A DNA stretch of 64,000 bases from Siphonodentalium dalli (taxonomy: Eukaryota; Mollusca; Scaphopoda; Gadilida; Siphonodentaliidae): positions 9,317,787 through 9,381,786 of the forward strand of contig CP136061.1 of assembly GCA_032622095.1 (NCBI GenBank). The letters are read 5' to 3'. Made by a program: the position numbers and the translations under genes. The notes beneath the pieces were generated by a model, which saw only the letters and a program-made list of their open reading frames with translations, made no database searches and had not been told where the DNA came from. Of this stretch, positions 41,916 through 51,504 are shown piece by piece (position 1 is the stretch's first letter; each line of letters opens with the position of its first letter).

Positions 41916-42177
41916 TGTAAAAATTGGCTGTATATAATAACCAGTTACAATATAATATATAATAATGAACATACTTACTATTAATACATCTTGACACAAA
42001 CGAGGATTACAAAGGATATAAACTGTAGAATTATACGTCTGGATGGTTCGGTTTCTTTATTGTTCTGATTTCTCCGGTTGCTGGTCCACTCGATTTCGAC
42101 TCCGGATCCTCAGTATAATTTCCGGTCTAATAAGACTTTCTGCACCATATTTCCGGTTTAATCCCAATTTCACAACA
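41916..42177 (-). repeat. 5' LTR (right copy), 262 bp
   Basis: Identical by eye to the 30395-30656 copy. As the 5' LTR it should hold the element promoter. Candidates are two ACCGGAAAT words (ETS-like core GGAA) and AT-rich TATA-like stretches nearer the leader; none is proven. GTCATA follows at 42178. Confidence 0.92.
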
Positions 42178-42183
42178 GTCATA

Positions 42184-42995
42184 CAAAATGTGCGACGTTT
42201 TAGATATATCATTTATTAATATAATGCCAATGTAAATCATTGTTTGTATATATTTTGTGTAGAACTAATCCTGATGAAGCAAAATACCTATAAAACAACC
42301 TCAACGATCCGTTTCTTTCTGCAAGCCGCTTTTTCAAACAGGCGAAATTTTGCGCGGTCAAAATTACTCTAATTTTCAAAATTGAAAACCGTCGCACACA
42401 ATCAGTGGATCTGTTGAACTTGATGGAACTTTGAGGAATATAATTATATGGAATATGATTATTATGACAGTGTGTGCACATCGTAAAACTATAAAATTGG
42501 AATACCGTAATCATTCTTCGTCATTATTATGTGAAGGCAATACTACTAGTACTAGTAGTGCTGTTTACAATACATCCAAAGTGAGATGGTGTCTTGACAC
42601 GGAAACCGGCGAGCTCGCCGATTTTGAATGGGATGAACAGTGGAGACTGGATAGGAAAATTCAATGACCATGAAATTCGGATTCAGTTGATCAACTATGA
42701 AATTCCAGTGATTTCAGCTGGTGATGTTCCATATGCATTCAAGTATATTAGGATCTAGGCCAGCCCATGCCGACCTGTGTCGTTTTCGTACTGAAGTTCT
42801 GATGGCGATGCCACTGCAGTGCAGGTGACAGTACTGACGTACAAACTTAAATTGTGTAAAACTGCTAGTTCTATATGATATGCATCTGTATAGAAGTTGT
42901 TGTTATCGACCAAAACAGAACAATTATATTATGTGGAAACCAGCAGACGTTTTGTATCTTTCATACCTAAAAACATTTGACATGGTTGGGGAATA
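42184..42995. other. No recognisable feature
   Basis: This is the original host DNA right of the insertion. The + frame 42431-42667 (78 codons) has no recognisable domain and lies in unremarkable sequence. Confidence 0.3.
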
Positions 42996-43392
42996 TTCAT
43001 CAACCATGAATATCCATGGTTATTAACCATGAATATCTATGGTTATTCATGAATATCTATGGTTATTCATGGATATCTACATGTATGGTTATTAACCATG
43101 GATATGGTTATTCATGGATATCTATGGTTATTCATGGATATCTATGGTTATTCATGGATATCTACATGTATGGTTATTAACCATGGATATCTATGGTTAT
43201 TCATGGATATTCATTGTTCATGGATATTCATGGTCCATGGATATTCATGGACCATGAATATGGGCCATTTAACAACCACGAATATCCATGAATATCCATG
43301 GTTAAAAAGTATGAATAACCATGAATATTCATGGTTAAATAACATGGTTATTCATGAATTATCCTTGAATAACCATGAATAATTCATGGTCA
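42996..43392. repeat. TTATTCATGGATATCTATGG-type tandem repeat
   Basis: About 400 bp of closely repeated words TGGTTATTCATGGATATCTA and their complements, partly palindromic (ATGGATATCCAT, ATTCATGAAT). Related to the 28986-29495 tract. The 107-codon + frame is pure repeat. Confidence 0.8.
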
Positions 43393-43935
43393 GGAAACTG
43401 GGGCAGTCACCTCGATTATGAATTTTATCTTCTGCAAATTTGGGGATACAGAAACTCAACAGAAGGTAAAATGTTACTAAAAACAATGTCAGTTTGATAC
43501 CATAGATACATCCCAGAAGATGAGGCCTAAGTAGAATGAGGTCCCCAGATGGTGAACTTGGTGATACTAGCCCCCCTAGCATTAATGATGGTGTCACTAA
43601 ATTCACCCTCTGGGGACCTCATTCTGCAAATGTCAGAAACACTGTTTGCAGGCTTGGTCATTGCATTGTTATTCTCGGTGAGTGAACAGAATTTGGGGCA
43701 TACTGGATCACAGTCGTTACACACTCCGTTGGTTGGTTCACCAACTTGGATATCTGTAGACACAATGATGTACCCAATACCACTTGATTTGTGGTCCAAT
43801 TCACATGCAGGGTTGATGTACCCAATACCACTTGATTTGGGTCCAATTCACATGCAGGGTGTTTTATTTATGTCATTGAGACACCTCTAGTTCTCATGTG
43901 TTCTGCTAATGTAGTGTTCCCCGCCTTCCTTAGCT
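43393..43935. mobile_element. GAGGTCCCC MITE copy and a 47-bp tandem duplication
   Basis: 43535-43645 holds AGAATGAGGTCCCCAGATGG, its inverted match CCTCTGGGGACCTCATTCTG, and an inner inverted word, as in the 6017 element. At 43767-43861 the unit GATGTACCCAATACCACTTG plus GGTCCAATTCACATGCAGGG is duplicated in tandem. Confidence 0.65.
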
Positions 43936-43937
43936 TA

Positions 43938-44555
43938 TTATGCCCCCGATCTCCGATGGAGATTTGGGGGTATATAGTGGAGCCCTCCGTCCTTCCGTCC
44001 GTCCGTCCGAACGTTTCAACTCATAACTTTGGTTTCGCTAACTCAATTCAGTTGATATTTGGTATGCTAATAGACCAGCCGGAGGGACAAGATTTCCCCA
44101 TAGCCGTGGTTTTGTCCGCCCATTTATTCCAGAGTTACGCCCCTTTTTGGACTTAGAAAATTCAGGTTTTCTGCTACTTTTTTTGGTTTCCAGATGATAA
44201 CATGATTTTGGATTGTTTATTTGCAAAACCAGTTTTTTTGTGTATTACCAATATCACAATACAGGTCAAGGTAAAATTTCGGTTCAATCGGATAATTTTT
44301 GTGAGAGTTATGACCCTTTTTCGACTTAAAAAATTCAGTTTTTTTTTTTAGAAAATTCAGTTTTCCTTCTATTTTTGTGGCACCAGACCAAATTTGAAAC
44401 TAATATAGAACAACATTCGTACTAAATACTCATGAATAACATAACTTTACAAAGTGCCATTTAATAAGTATTTGCACAAAAATAAGAAAAATCCTCTCTG
44501 ATTGTACAGTCGGGGGCGTTACCTCCGCCCAGCGGTGCACTTGTATTTCCTTATA
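43938..44555 (+). mobile_element. Pearl-like element with CCCCCGATCTCC stem-loop
   Basis: Starts TTATGCCCCCGATCTCCGAT followed by GGAGATTTGGGGGTATATAG (stem CCCCC...GGGGG and ATCTCC/GGAGAT), then CCGTCCGTCCGTCCG. Diverged monomers carrying GAGTTAYGRCCCTTTTT follow. It closes with CAGTCGGGGGCGTTACC. Confidence 0.7.
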
Positions 44556-44838
44556 CTGTTAGTGGACGATAGCTAGTGCCATTCTGTCCACGTCTTCTGC
44601 ACCAAATTCCTCACATACATGCCTTAGGCTAGCCAATGCCCAACTCGTCTGTGAACTTGTCATTTCCAATTTTGCTGTATAATTTATTATATCCCCCTTT
44701 TTAGCTCACCTGAGATGAAGCCTCTGGAGGATGATGTATAGTCATTACTCCTCATCTGTCCATCCATCGATCCATGGCCAGCAGCAGCCATCTTGGATTT
44801 CAAATTTGAATCCATTAGCACGGCCTGCAGCCCGCATT
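44556..44838. other. Spacer with an AGCTCACCTGAG scrap
   Basis: 44702-44835 resembles the start of the AGCTCACCTGAG repeat joined to a piece of the GCCATCTTGGATTT monomer. Nothing else seen. Confidence 0.4.
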
Positions 44839-45696
44839 TATTATGCCCCCGACTTGAAGTCGGCGGGTATATAGTCGACGTCTCCGTCCGTACGTACTTC
44901 TGTACGTCCGTCCGTACAAACATTTTGCATTATTGTTCAGCAACCGCTGGGCAGATTTAGCTGATATTTGGTATGGTGATAGAGCAGCATGGGGGAACAA
45001 CTACATGCATAGCGCGGGTTTCGTCCACCCATTTTCACCAGAGTTATGGCCCTTTTTTTACTTAGAAAATTCATTTTTTCTCTTGTTTTTTGGGTTTCCA
45101 GATGATAGCGTGAGCTTTGGTGGCACGATTGCAAATCCCGTATTTTTGTGGATCGGTTATATGAAAATACATGTCAACTTTCGTCCGTACAAACATTTTT
45201 GCATTATTGTTCAGCAACCGCTCGGCAGATTTAGCTGATATTTCGTATGGTGATAGAGTAGCATAGGGGAACAGCTACATGCATAGCGTGGGTTTCGTCC
45301 ACCAATTTTCACCAGAGTTATGGCCCTTTTTGACTTAGAAAATTAAATTTTTCTCTTGTTTTTTTGGGGTTTCCAGATGATAGCGTGAGCTTTGGTGGCA
45401 CGATTGCAAATCCCGTATTTTTGTTGATCAGTTATATGAAAATACATGTCAAGTGCGAAATTGGGTATGATCTGATGATTTTTGCCAGAGTTATGGCCCT
45501 TTATTCAACTTAGAAAATTTGAATTTTTGCTTGTTTTTGGGCTTCTGGATCGCTTGTTTTTGGGTTTCCGGAATTTCTAGTACGAACTTCTTTTGGAATC
45601 ATATAGATCTCCTCGGATATCCGCAGTTTCGTCCATGCTTAATCCGAATGGCTACGGTCGGGGGCAAATGCCACGCGACAGCGTACCTCTTGTTGG
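44839..45696 (+). mobile_element. Pearl-like element with CCGACTTGAAGTCGG palindrome
   Basis: Opens TTATGCCCCCGACTTGAAGT and CGGCGGGTATATAG as at 16248, then CCGTCCGTACG. It carries two nearly identical ~265-bp monomers (from TTTTGCATTATTGTTCAGCA at about 44926 and 45198) and a partial third. It ends GGTCGGGGGCAAATGCCACG, then TACCTCTTGTT. The terminal stem is shared with 16248-17622 but the monomer is different. Confidence 0.75.
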
Positions 45697-46320
45697 ACAA
45701 TTGTTATCAAGCATGTTTTAGATTATACCTCTAGGTTGGAACTATCGAGTTTGAACAATTTTCGATGAAAAACATGCTGCTGGCAGCCATCTTGGATTTT
45801 ACTCTTTGCATGACTAAATCCTTTGGCACACCCTACTGACCACATCCCTTATCCGATCATCACCAAACTTCAATTAGATCTTTGAGGTGATTTCTAGATG
45901 GGAGCCGTCAAATTATTCCGCATTTCATTGAAAAACATGACCGCCTGCAGCCATCTTGGATTTTACCTTTTGTATCAGCTGTTTGTATGACTAAATCCTA
46001 CACAGCACCTCCCTCATCCGAACACCTCTAAACATCATAATGATCTTCGGAATGACCTCTAGATGGGACCCAAATTTTTTTTTAAAACATGGCTACCAAC
46101 AGCCATCTTACATTTCATATTTGAATCCATTGGCACACCCTGCAGGCAGCATTTATTGGAAAATTGATTTGATGAAAAACATTGGCAGCCATCTTGTATT
46201 TTACTCTTCGCATGACTAAATCCTTTGGCACACCCTGCAACCACATCCCTGAATTGATTGTCACCAAACTTCAAATGGGAGGTATTAAATTTTCTGTATT
46301 TCATTGTAATAGTTATCAAG
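45697..46320 (+). repeat. GCAGCCATCTTGGATTTTAC monomers
   Basis: Three to four diverged copies of a ~150-180 bp unit with TGACTAAATCC, TTTGGCACACCCT, CCGATCATCACCAAACTTCA, CTAGATGGGA and CAGCCATCTTGGATTT. Scattered single copies lie at about 4.4, 5.05, 8.6-8.9, 22.06 and 62.74-62.9 kb. Confidence 0.7.
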
Positions 46321-46860
46321 AACCATCAGACCTATTCAGCTTATATTTGGTCCTGGGTGACTGGGATACATATTTTTACAAATGGGATCATGGGTCAAAT
46401 AAGGGTGCAGCCAGGGACATAACTTGTCCATCAAATGTAATTATTAAAATGTTCTTATCAAGAACCATCAGACCTATTCAACTTATATTTGGTATACAGA
46501 GTACTTGGAATTAGGGATTCATATTTGATCAAATTGGGTCACCCGGTCAAATAGCGATTGAGCCAGGGACGCAACTTGTTCCCTCTCTAGTATTTCTAAA
46601 AACACCTTCTCTAGAACCATTAGGCCTATTTGGCATATATTTAGTATGGATGATCTTGGGGTGACTATGATTCAGATTGGTTCAAATTGGATAATGGGTC
46701 AAATAGGTGCGGAGCCAGGGACATAATTCTTTCGCTCAATAGTTATTCTTAAAACATCTTCTCAAGAATCATTTAGCATATTTAGCTTATATTTTGTATG
46801 GAGGGTCCTTGGGTGACTGTGATTCAAATATGTTTGAATGGGGTCAGCCAATAAAAAAGG
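46321..46860 (+). repeat. AGAACCATCAGACCTATT monomers
   Basis: Three to four diverged ~160-bp copies with TCAAGAACCATCAGACCTAT, GCTTATATTTGGTAT, GGTGACTGG, and GGTCAAATAGG...GAGCCAGGGACATAA. This is the same monomer as in the AGCTCACCTGAG repeats at 5.2, 18.5 and 61.5 kb, here without its terminal module. Confidence 0.7.
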
Positions 46861-47700
46861 GGGAATGTCAGATTGGAACTTTGCAACAGTTGGGGAAAGC
46901 TTGAGCAATATCAGTTGTAAAATTCCAACACGTGCAAAGGAATTTTTACCAACTAGGAAGTGTGTTTGCTTCAGTTGGGGGGGGGGGGACAGACATGCTA
47001 TGGACTATATGGGATGGGAGGTATCGGGGGCATACAGTTGAAAATTTCAAGGTGGACTCCCCACTGCTTAACGGGGACCCTCTAGCTGTGTCCTTGTTTA
47101 GAACTACTTGTTTTAAAGTTATGGTCTTGAGGGTCCCAGTCTTTACAGTATGGTGGGCGTCTGAACAGTCATTGACTGTCTTGTTGTTGGAATTTGCACT
47201 CTATTTTAATTTCCAGATGATAACTTTAGTAAAACTGAACAGAATTGATTTAAATTTTGGAATGTAAGTTTACTAGCACAAAATACAGGCCAAGTTCATA
47301 TTTGGGTTTTGCTCGCCAATTTTCACCAGAGTTATGGCCCTTTGTTGAAATTACCACAGGCGTATTTTGCCACACCCTAGGGATGCCCTTGTTTTCACTT
47401 CATTACCGGATACATCACTATTTTATTAGGCCTAAACTTCATAAGCTAAGCCATATGGAAGGACATTAGTTGGTATGCCATTTGGGAAAAGGTAGTTGGC
47501 TATCTCTTATGCATATCTTATTTTATCACATAATTTGGCCATAAAAGCAGTTTCATAATTATCGGTAATAGACACGTTTAATATCAGCGCGTGCGATGAC
47601 GTCATGGCGTTCTTCAAATAACTTGCGATCGCTGTAGTTTATGATTGTTGTTTTCGATGAATATTTCGCGTTGCTTCGGGTTTATTTGATCATGTGATAA
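46861..47700. other. Repeat-derived, no gene recognised
   Basis: 47040-47180 (GAAAATTTCAAGGTGGACTC, GTCATTGACTGTCTTG) is a diverged relative of the 8.26-8.45 kb unit. A GGGGGGGG run lies at about 46978-46988. Frames at 46838-47469 follow this repeat. Confidence 0.4.
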
Positions 47701-47715
47701 AAGGTATGTCACACT

Positions 47716-47838
47716 CGTCCTATTTTATACGTAATTTATCAACCTCGTCCTCTAAATTCTATTTGAGCCTCGGTAAACCTCGGCTCAAATCGAATTTAGT
47801 GAACTCGGTTGATAAATTCCGTATAAAATAGAAACTCA
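47716..47838. repeat. Hairpin element, arms about 55 bp
   Basis: CCTATTTTATACGTAATTTA with TCAACCTCGTCCTCTAAATT at the left is matched inverted at the right (AATTTAGTGAACTCGGTTGA and TAAATTCCGTATAAAATAG). The centre is GAGCCTCGGTAAACCTCGGC. It lies just upstream of the lysine-rich frame. Confidence 0.7.
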
Positions 47839-47897
47839 TGTGAGATCCTCTATCTCCAGTATTTTTATCAACCTTAACTGTGTCACTCTGATACAGA

Positions 47898-48151
47898 ACG
47901 GAGGAAGCAAAAGAAAATTAGGAAGAAACAGAAAGGGAAAAGGAAAGAGTGAAAAACAAGAAAGTAAAAGGAAAACGAGTGATAAAAAGCAGACGGTCAA
48001 TGAGAATAAACAAAAGACATTTAGTTACGATCCAGAAGAGAAAAAGAAACGACATATGAAAACTCTTCAGATGAAAAAGGACAAACAGAAGAAGTCCAGG
48101 AAACTGAAGCAGAAAATTATAGCTAAAAAGCTTGGAGCGAGAAAGACATGA
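47898..48151 (+). CDS. Lysine-rich C-terminal reading frame, candidate terminal exon
   Basis: The frame ends TGA at 48149-48151 and is strongly basic (KRKLGRNRKGKGKSEKQ, EEKKKRHMKTLQMKKDKQ, ending AKKLGARKT). It has a predicted helical, charged character like the tails of nucleolar and ribosome-assembly proteins. A pyrimidine-biased stretch followed by GATACAG at 47890-47897 could be a 3' splice site, so the open part upstream to 47840 would be intron. An AATAAA lies downstream at about 48411. No other exon was recognised within the window. It may equally be a low-complexity A-rich frame. I do not recognise a family. Confidence 0.35.
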
Positions 48152-48174
48152 CAAGATTTCTTGCGGAGAAAACA

Positions 48175-48600
48175 TGTGAAATCAAGTGGTTAAATTCAGT
48201 GGAAGTAAAGTCATTATATTGTGCTGAATATGTGTGAAATTAAGTTAACTACAGAATACATGTGAAATCAAGTTAAATGCAAAATACATGTGAAATTAAA
48301 TGGCTAAATTTAGTGGAAGTAAAGTCATTATATTGTGCCGAATATGTGTGAAATCAAGTGGTTAAATGCAGAATACGTGTGAAATCAAGTTAAATGCCGA
48401 ATATGTGTGAAATAAAGTTGGTTAAATTCATCCAGAGTAAAGTTGTTAAATCGCGTGAAATCAAGTGGTTAAATTCACTGGAGTAAACAGAATACTTATG
48501 AAATCAAGTCGTCACATTCAGTGGGAATAAAGTCGTAACAGAATACGTGTGAAATCAAGTGGTTAAATTCAGTGGGATTAAAGTCGTTACATTGAATGTT
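48175..48600 (+). repeat. Degenerate GTGAAATCAAGTGGTTAAAT tandem repeat
   Basis: About nine irregular copies of GTGAAATCAAGTGGTTAAAT, with TTCAGTGGRAGTAAAGTC and AATAYGT spacers. It directly follows the lysine-rich frame and would fall in its 3' UTR if that frame is a real exon. Confidence 0.75.
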
Positions 48601-49130
48601 TGCTGTATTATAAACTCAGAGATGTTGCGATTTGGGGTTTCCCCAACTTTGGTAAAAAAAATTCGTCTGTTGGAAATTTCATGCCTGACAAAACATTAGT
48701 TGAAAATGTATGTTAAATAAATATATTGATCAGCAGTACTCATTCAGAACCCGAGCTTAGATAAAAGTTTCTAGCTTTATTGGTAATACTTTATCTGCAC
48801 ATATCAGTGGATTTGAAATTAAAGTGATGTGAAACACTCTCTGCAGGAGACTTCACAAAAATAAGAGAATGCATTGGCTTAGGGTTTTCACAAAATTTGG
48901 CAGGAAGCTCCAGTTAAAGATTAAGACAAAACTTTCGCCATCAGAGATCATAAAAGGTCACAAAGCCACTAATTCCACACTGCAAATATTTTTATCTATT
49001 TATTTGCCTAAATGCATTCATTCATCGTGTCACCTTCTTAAATGTTGTCACATATTTGAAGGCTAATTCCGGGTTAAAACAACTTAAAATGATATGACAC
49101 ACTCCGGTAGGCAAGCCTTAGTTGAGTGTG
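48601..49130. other. No gene recognised
   Basis: About 48840-48935 has AGGAGACTTCACAAAAATAA, AGAATGCATTGGCTTAGGGT and TTGGCAGGAAGCTCCAGTT, an inverted diverged relative of the 23057 MITE interior. Nothing else. Confidence 0.4.
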
Positions 49131-49480
49131 CCTGTTATTTGCAGAATGAGGTCCCTAGAGGGTCAATTTAGTGATGCTATCCCACTCTCCCAACATTGCC
49201 AAATTCACCCTCTAGAGACCTCATTCTGCATGGCCTGAAGTTCCCAAATGGTGAATATTGTGATGTACACCCATTGGGAACCTCGATTATGCAATGTTTC
49301 TTCTGCCAATTTTGGGATATAGAGAAACTAAGCTAAAAAATAAATATAATCTTTATGAAGACGTTTCTATGGAAATTGTATAATAAAGAAACTTTCCAGA
49401 AAAGATGAGACCTAAACAGAGCTAGCCCACTATGCATAACTAAATTCACCCTCTGGGGACCTCATTCTTCATATTATTTC
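49131..49480. mobile_element. GAGGTCCCC MITE copies
   Basis: 49139-49235 is a complete small inverted pair (TTTGCAGAATGAGGTCCCTA and TAGAGACCTCATTCTGCAT). 49240-49480 has further single arms ending GGGGACCTCATTCTTC. Confidence 0.65.
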
Positions 49481-49720
49481 CAAGCCTGGATTGGGTGTCA
49501 AATAGAAATCGAGAATAATCTATCTCAATGTAGTTACTGTTTACGAATATATATGTACCCAAATTGATGACACACACGGTGTGTGACACACCATAATTTT
49601 GATATATTAATTAAATGCAGAGACTCTTGATGGCGAAATCATTTGTGTTAGTTCATTGATGATAGTTGTAGTTGCATCGCGAATAGAGATGTAAATATTT
49701 AAAATTGATTGTAGTTCTAT
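49481..49720. other. No recognisable feature
   Basis: GTTTACGAATATATATGTAC and ACACACGGTGTGTGACACACC (a short palindrome at about 49572-49592) are the only notable words. Confidence 0.3.
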
Positions 49721-50414
49721 GATCCAATAAGTATTCTGTGACACAGGAGCCCATTTATAAAACCATTACAGTGAGTAAGAACAGAACTATAATCAGTAAA
49801 TATACTTCATATATGCTGCTGGGGCATATGTATATTGGTATATATTTACAGAAAAGTCACCTCTCCCTAGGACATGAATAGGGAGGAGAGGTACATTTTA
49901 GGGAGAAGATGTCTCCCAAGTCTTCTTCTAGGTTGGTCCCTGGAGTGGTATGATCGATTTCTTTGAAATTTTCAGCAATGTTAGTAGAATGCTACATTCC
50001 CCAGGTTGATATAGCGCCTGAGTACTAACTTATAAGTTTCACGCACCGAGGAAATGTCCATAATATGGTAATACTTCATCCACACAAATCAATGGATTTG
50101 AAATTAATGGTAAATGTGATGGTCAGAAATCCTGATTAATATATTGCTGAAGAAGCGACTCCAATAAATATCTTATATTTTGACAAGCCTTGAATGGGCC
50201 CGCCTGGAGGGCGACTTGGGAGATATCTTCTCCCTAAAATGTACCACTTCTCGCTATTCATGTCCTAGGGAGAGGTGACTTCTCTGTAAATATATACCAA
50301 TATACATATGCCCCAGCAGCATATATGAAGTATATTTACTGATTATAGTTCTGTTCTTACTCACTGTAATGGTTTTATAAATGGGCTCCTGTGTCACAGA
50401 ATACTTATTGGATC
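49721..50414. mobile_element. Large foldback element, ~200-bp inverted arms
   Basis: GATCCAATAAGTATTCTGTG at 49721 is the exact inverse of CACAGAATACTTATTGGATC ending at 50414. The arms stay nearly identical for about 200 bp (to about 49922 and from about 50213), enclosing about 290 bp with no ORF. The arm contains GGGAGAGGTGAC and GGGAGA...GTCTCCC words, also seen alone at about 51028-51080. The closeness of the arms suggests recent origin or gene conversion. Confidence 0.85.
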
Positions 50415-51504
50415 AAAGAAGGGTGATGTTGGGGTGTAAATTGAACTTCAGCCATGGCTACATTTCCCTTGTAACAGTCATTTCTAAACAGGGAGAAGTG
50501 AATTCTCCAAATTTGCAACCTCTTAGCTGGTCCCTGGCCTGGATAGTGTGTCTGACATTTGCAGAGGATGAATTTAGTGACGCTATCCCGCAGAGAGGGC
50601 TAGCATCACCAAATTCACCCTCTGGGAACCTCATTCTGCATAGGCCTTCAACTGCTATGGGAGACTTAAGTTCAGATTGAAGTTCACCAGTTGAAGTTGG
50701 TGATGTTCACCTATTAGTCACTTATGCATTTTATCTTCTGCAAATTAGGGGAAATAGAAACTGAACAGACCGGGCAAAAAGTAACCAAAAACAATGTTAA
50801 TTTGAGATAATAATTACTTCCCAGAAGATGAGGCCTGAGCAGAATGAGGTCCCCAGAGGGTGAATTTGGTGATGCTAGCTCTCTGGGGACCTCATTCTGC
50901 AATGTCTTACACACTATATCCATATAAATGTCTGCCTCCTAACAATGATAACTTGATATTTGGAGCTAGTAGCTCAATGATTGAAGTGTTCGACTTGCTC
51001 CAGGGATCAGCATAGACAACGACTTGGGAGACATATCTCCCTGAAATGTGCCACTTCTCACGATTTTTTCCCAGGGAGAAGTGACCTCTCTCATACCTTA
51101 CTCGTATTTAAATTCACGCAGTACTATTTATCGCTCAGTTGTGCGAATTCAAAACTGACCAAAATATTTTAGTAATATTTCCGTGATATTTTCGTATATC
51201 TTGAAGCTGATGACAGTTTCGGTTCTTAGTCATTGCTGGAGATAGTATGTGTATATTAACCACAATCGCGGCTGATTTACATCGTGTTGACAATAAACTG
51301 GTACAGTAGTGCTCTAAGTATTTACATGAAATGAAAATAAAATTTGATCTTATAAATTGTTCAGTTAAGACTTAAAAATCCTGAATTCTACCATAGAGAC
51401 ATGTAACATTAAGTCTTGACTTAATATTCCTGAATTATTCCATTGAGACATTCATCATTAAGGCTATATACCATGAATCTCTATTCCGGGTATGCCCTTG
51501 TTCT
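50415..51504. other. MITE arms, no gene
   Basis: 50550-50650 and 50845-50915 are GAGGTCCCC family copies. 51024-51085 repeats the GGGAGACATATCTCCC / GGGAGAAGTGACCTCTC block of the foldback arm. 51305-51440 holds two similar words (TTAAGACTTAAAAATCCTGA and TTAAGTCTTGACTTAATATTC). Frames here are short. Confidence 0.5.

Larger units (their letters stand above)
30395..42177 (-). mobile_element. Ty3/gypsy-type LTR retrotransposon with HhH, PHD and TatD modules
   Basis: An 11.8-kb element on the minus strand bounded by two 262-bp direct LTRs that begin TG and end CA, with matching flanks outside. Internal order 5' to 3' is leader, HhH ORF, gag (CCHC knuckle), -1 frameshift site, protease, RT (YLDD), RNase H, integrase (HHCC plus DDE), PHD finger, accessory ORF with TatD nuclease, tandem repeats, polypurine tract. 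RT/RNase H before integrase places it in Ty3/gypsy rather than copia. No TGG-type tRNA primer site is evident after the 5' LTR. Breaks: a stop after protease, a stop at the RT end, frameshifts in the gag leader, protease and accessory ORF, and a SINE-like insertion in integrase. Confidence 0.93.

Noticed and set aside
43059-43382. 107-codon + reading frame
   Set aside because: It is entirely translated simple repeat (MVIHGY-type), with no sign of protein selection.
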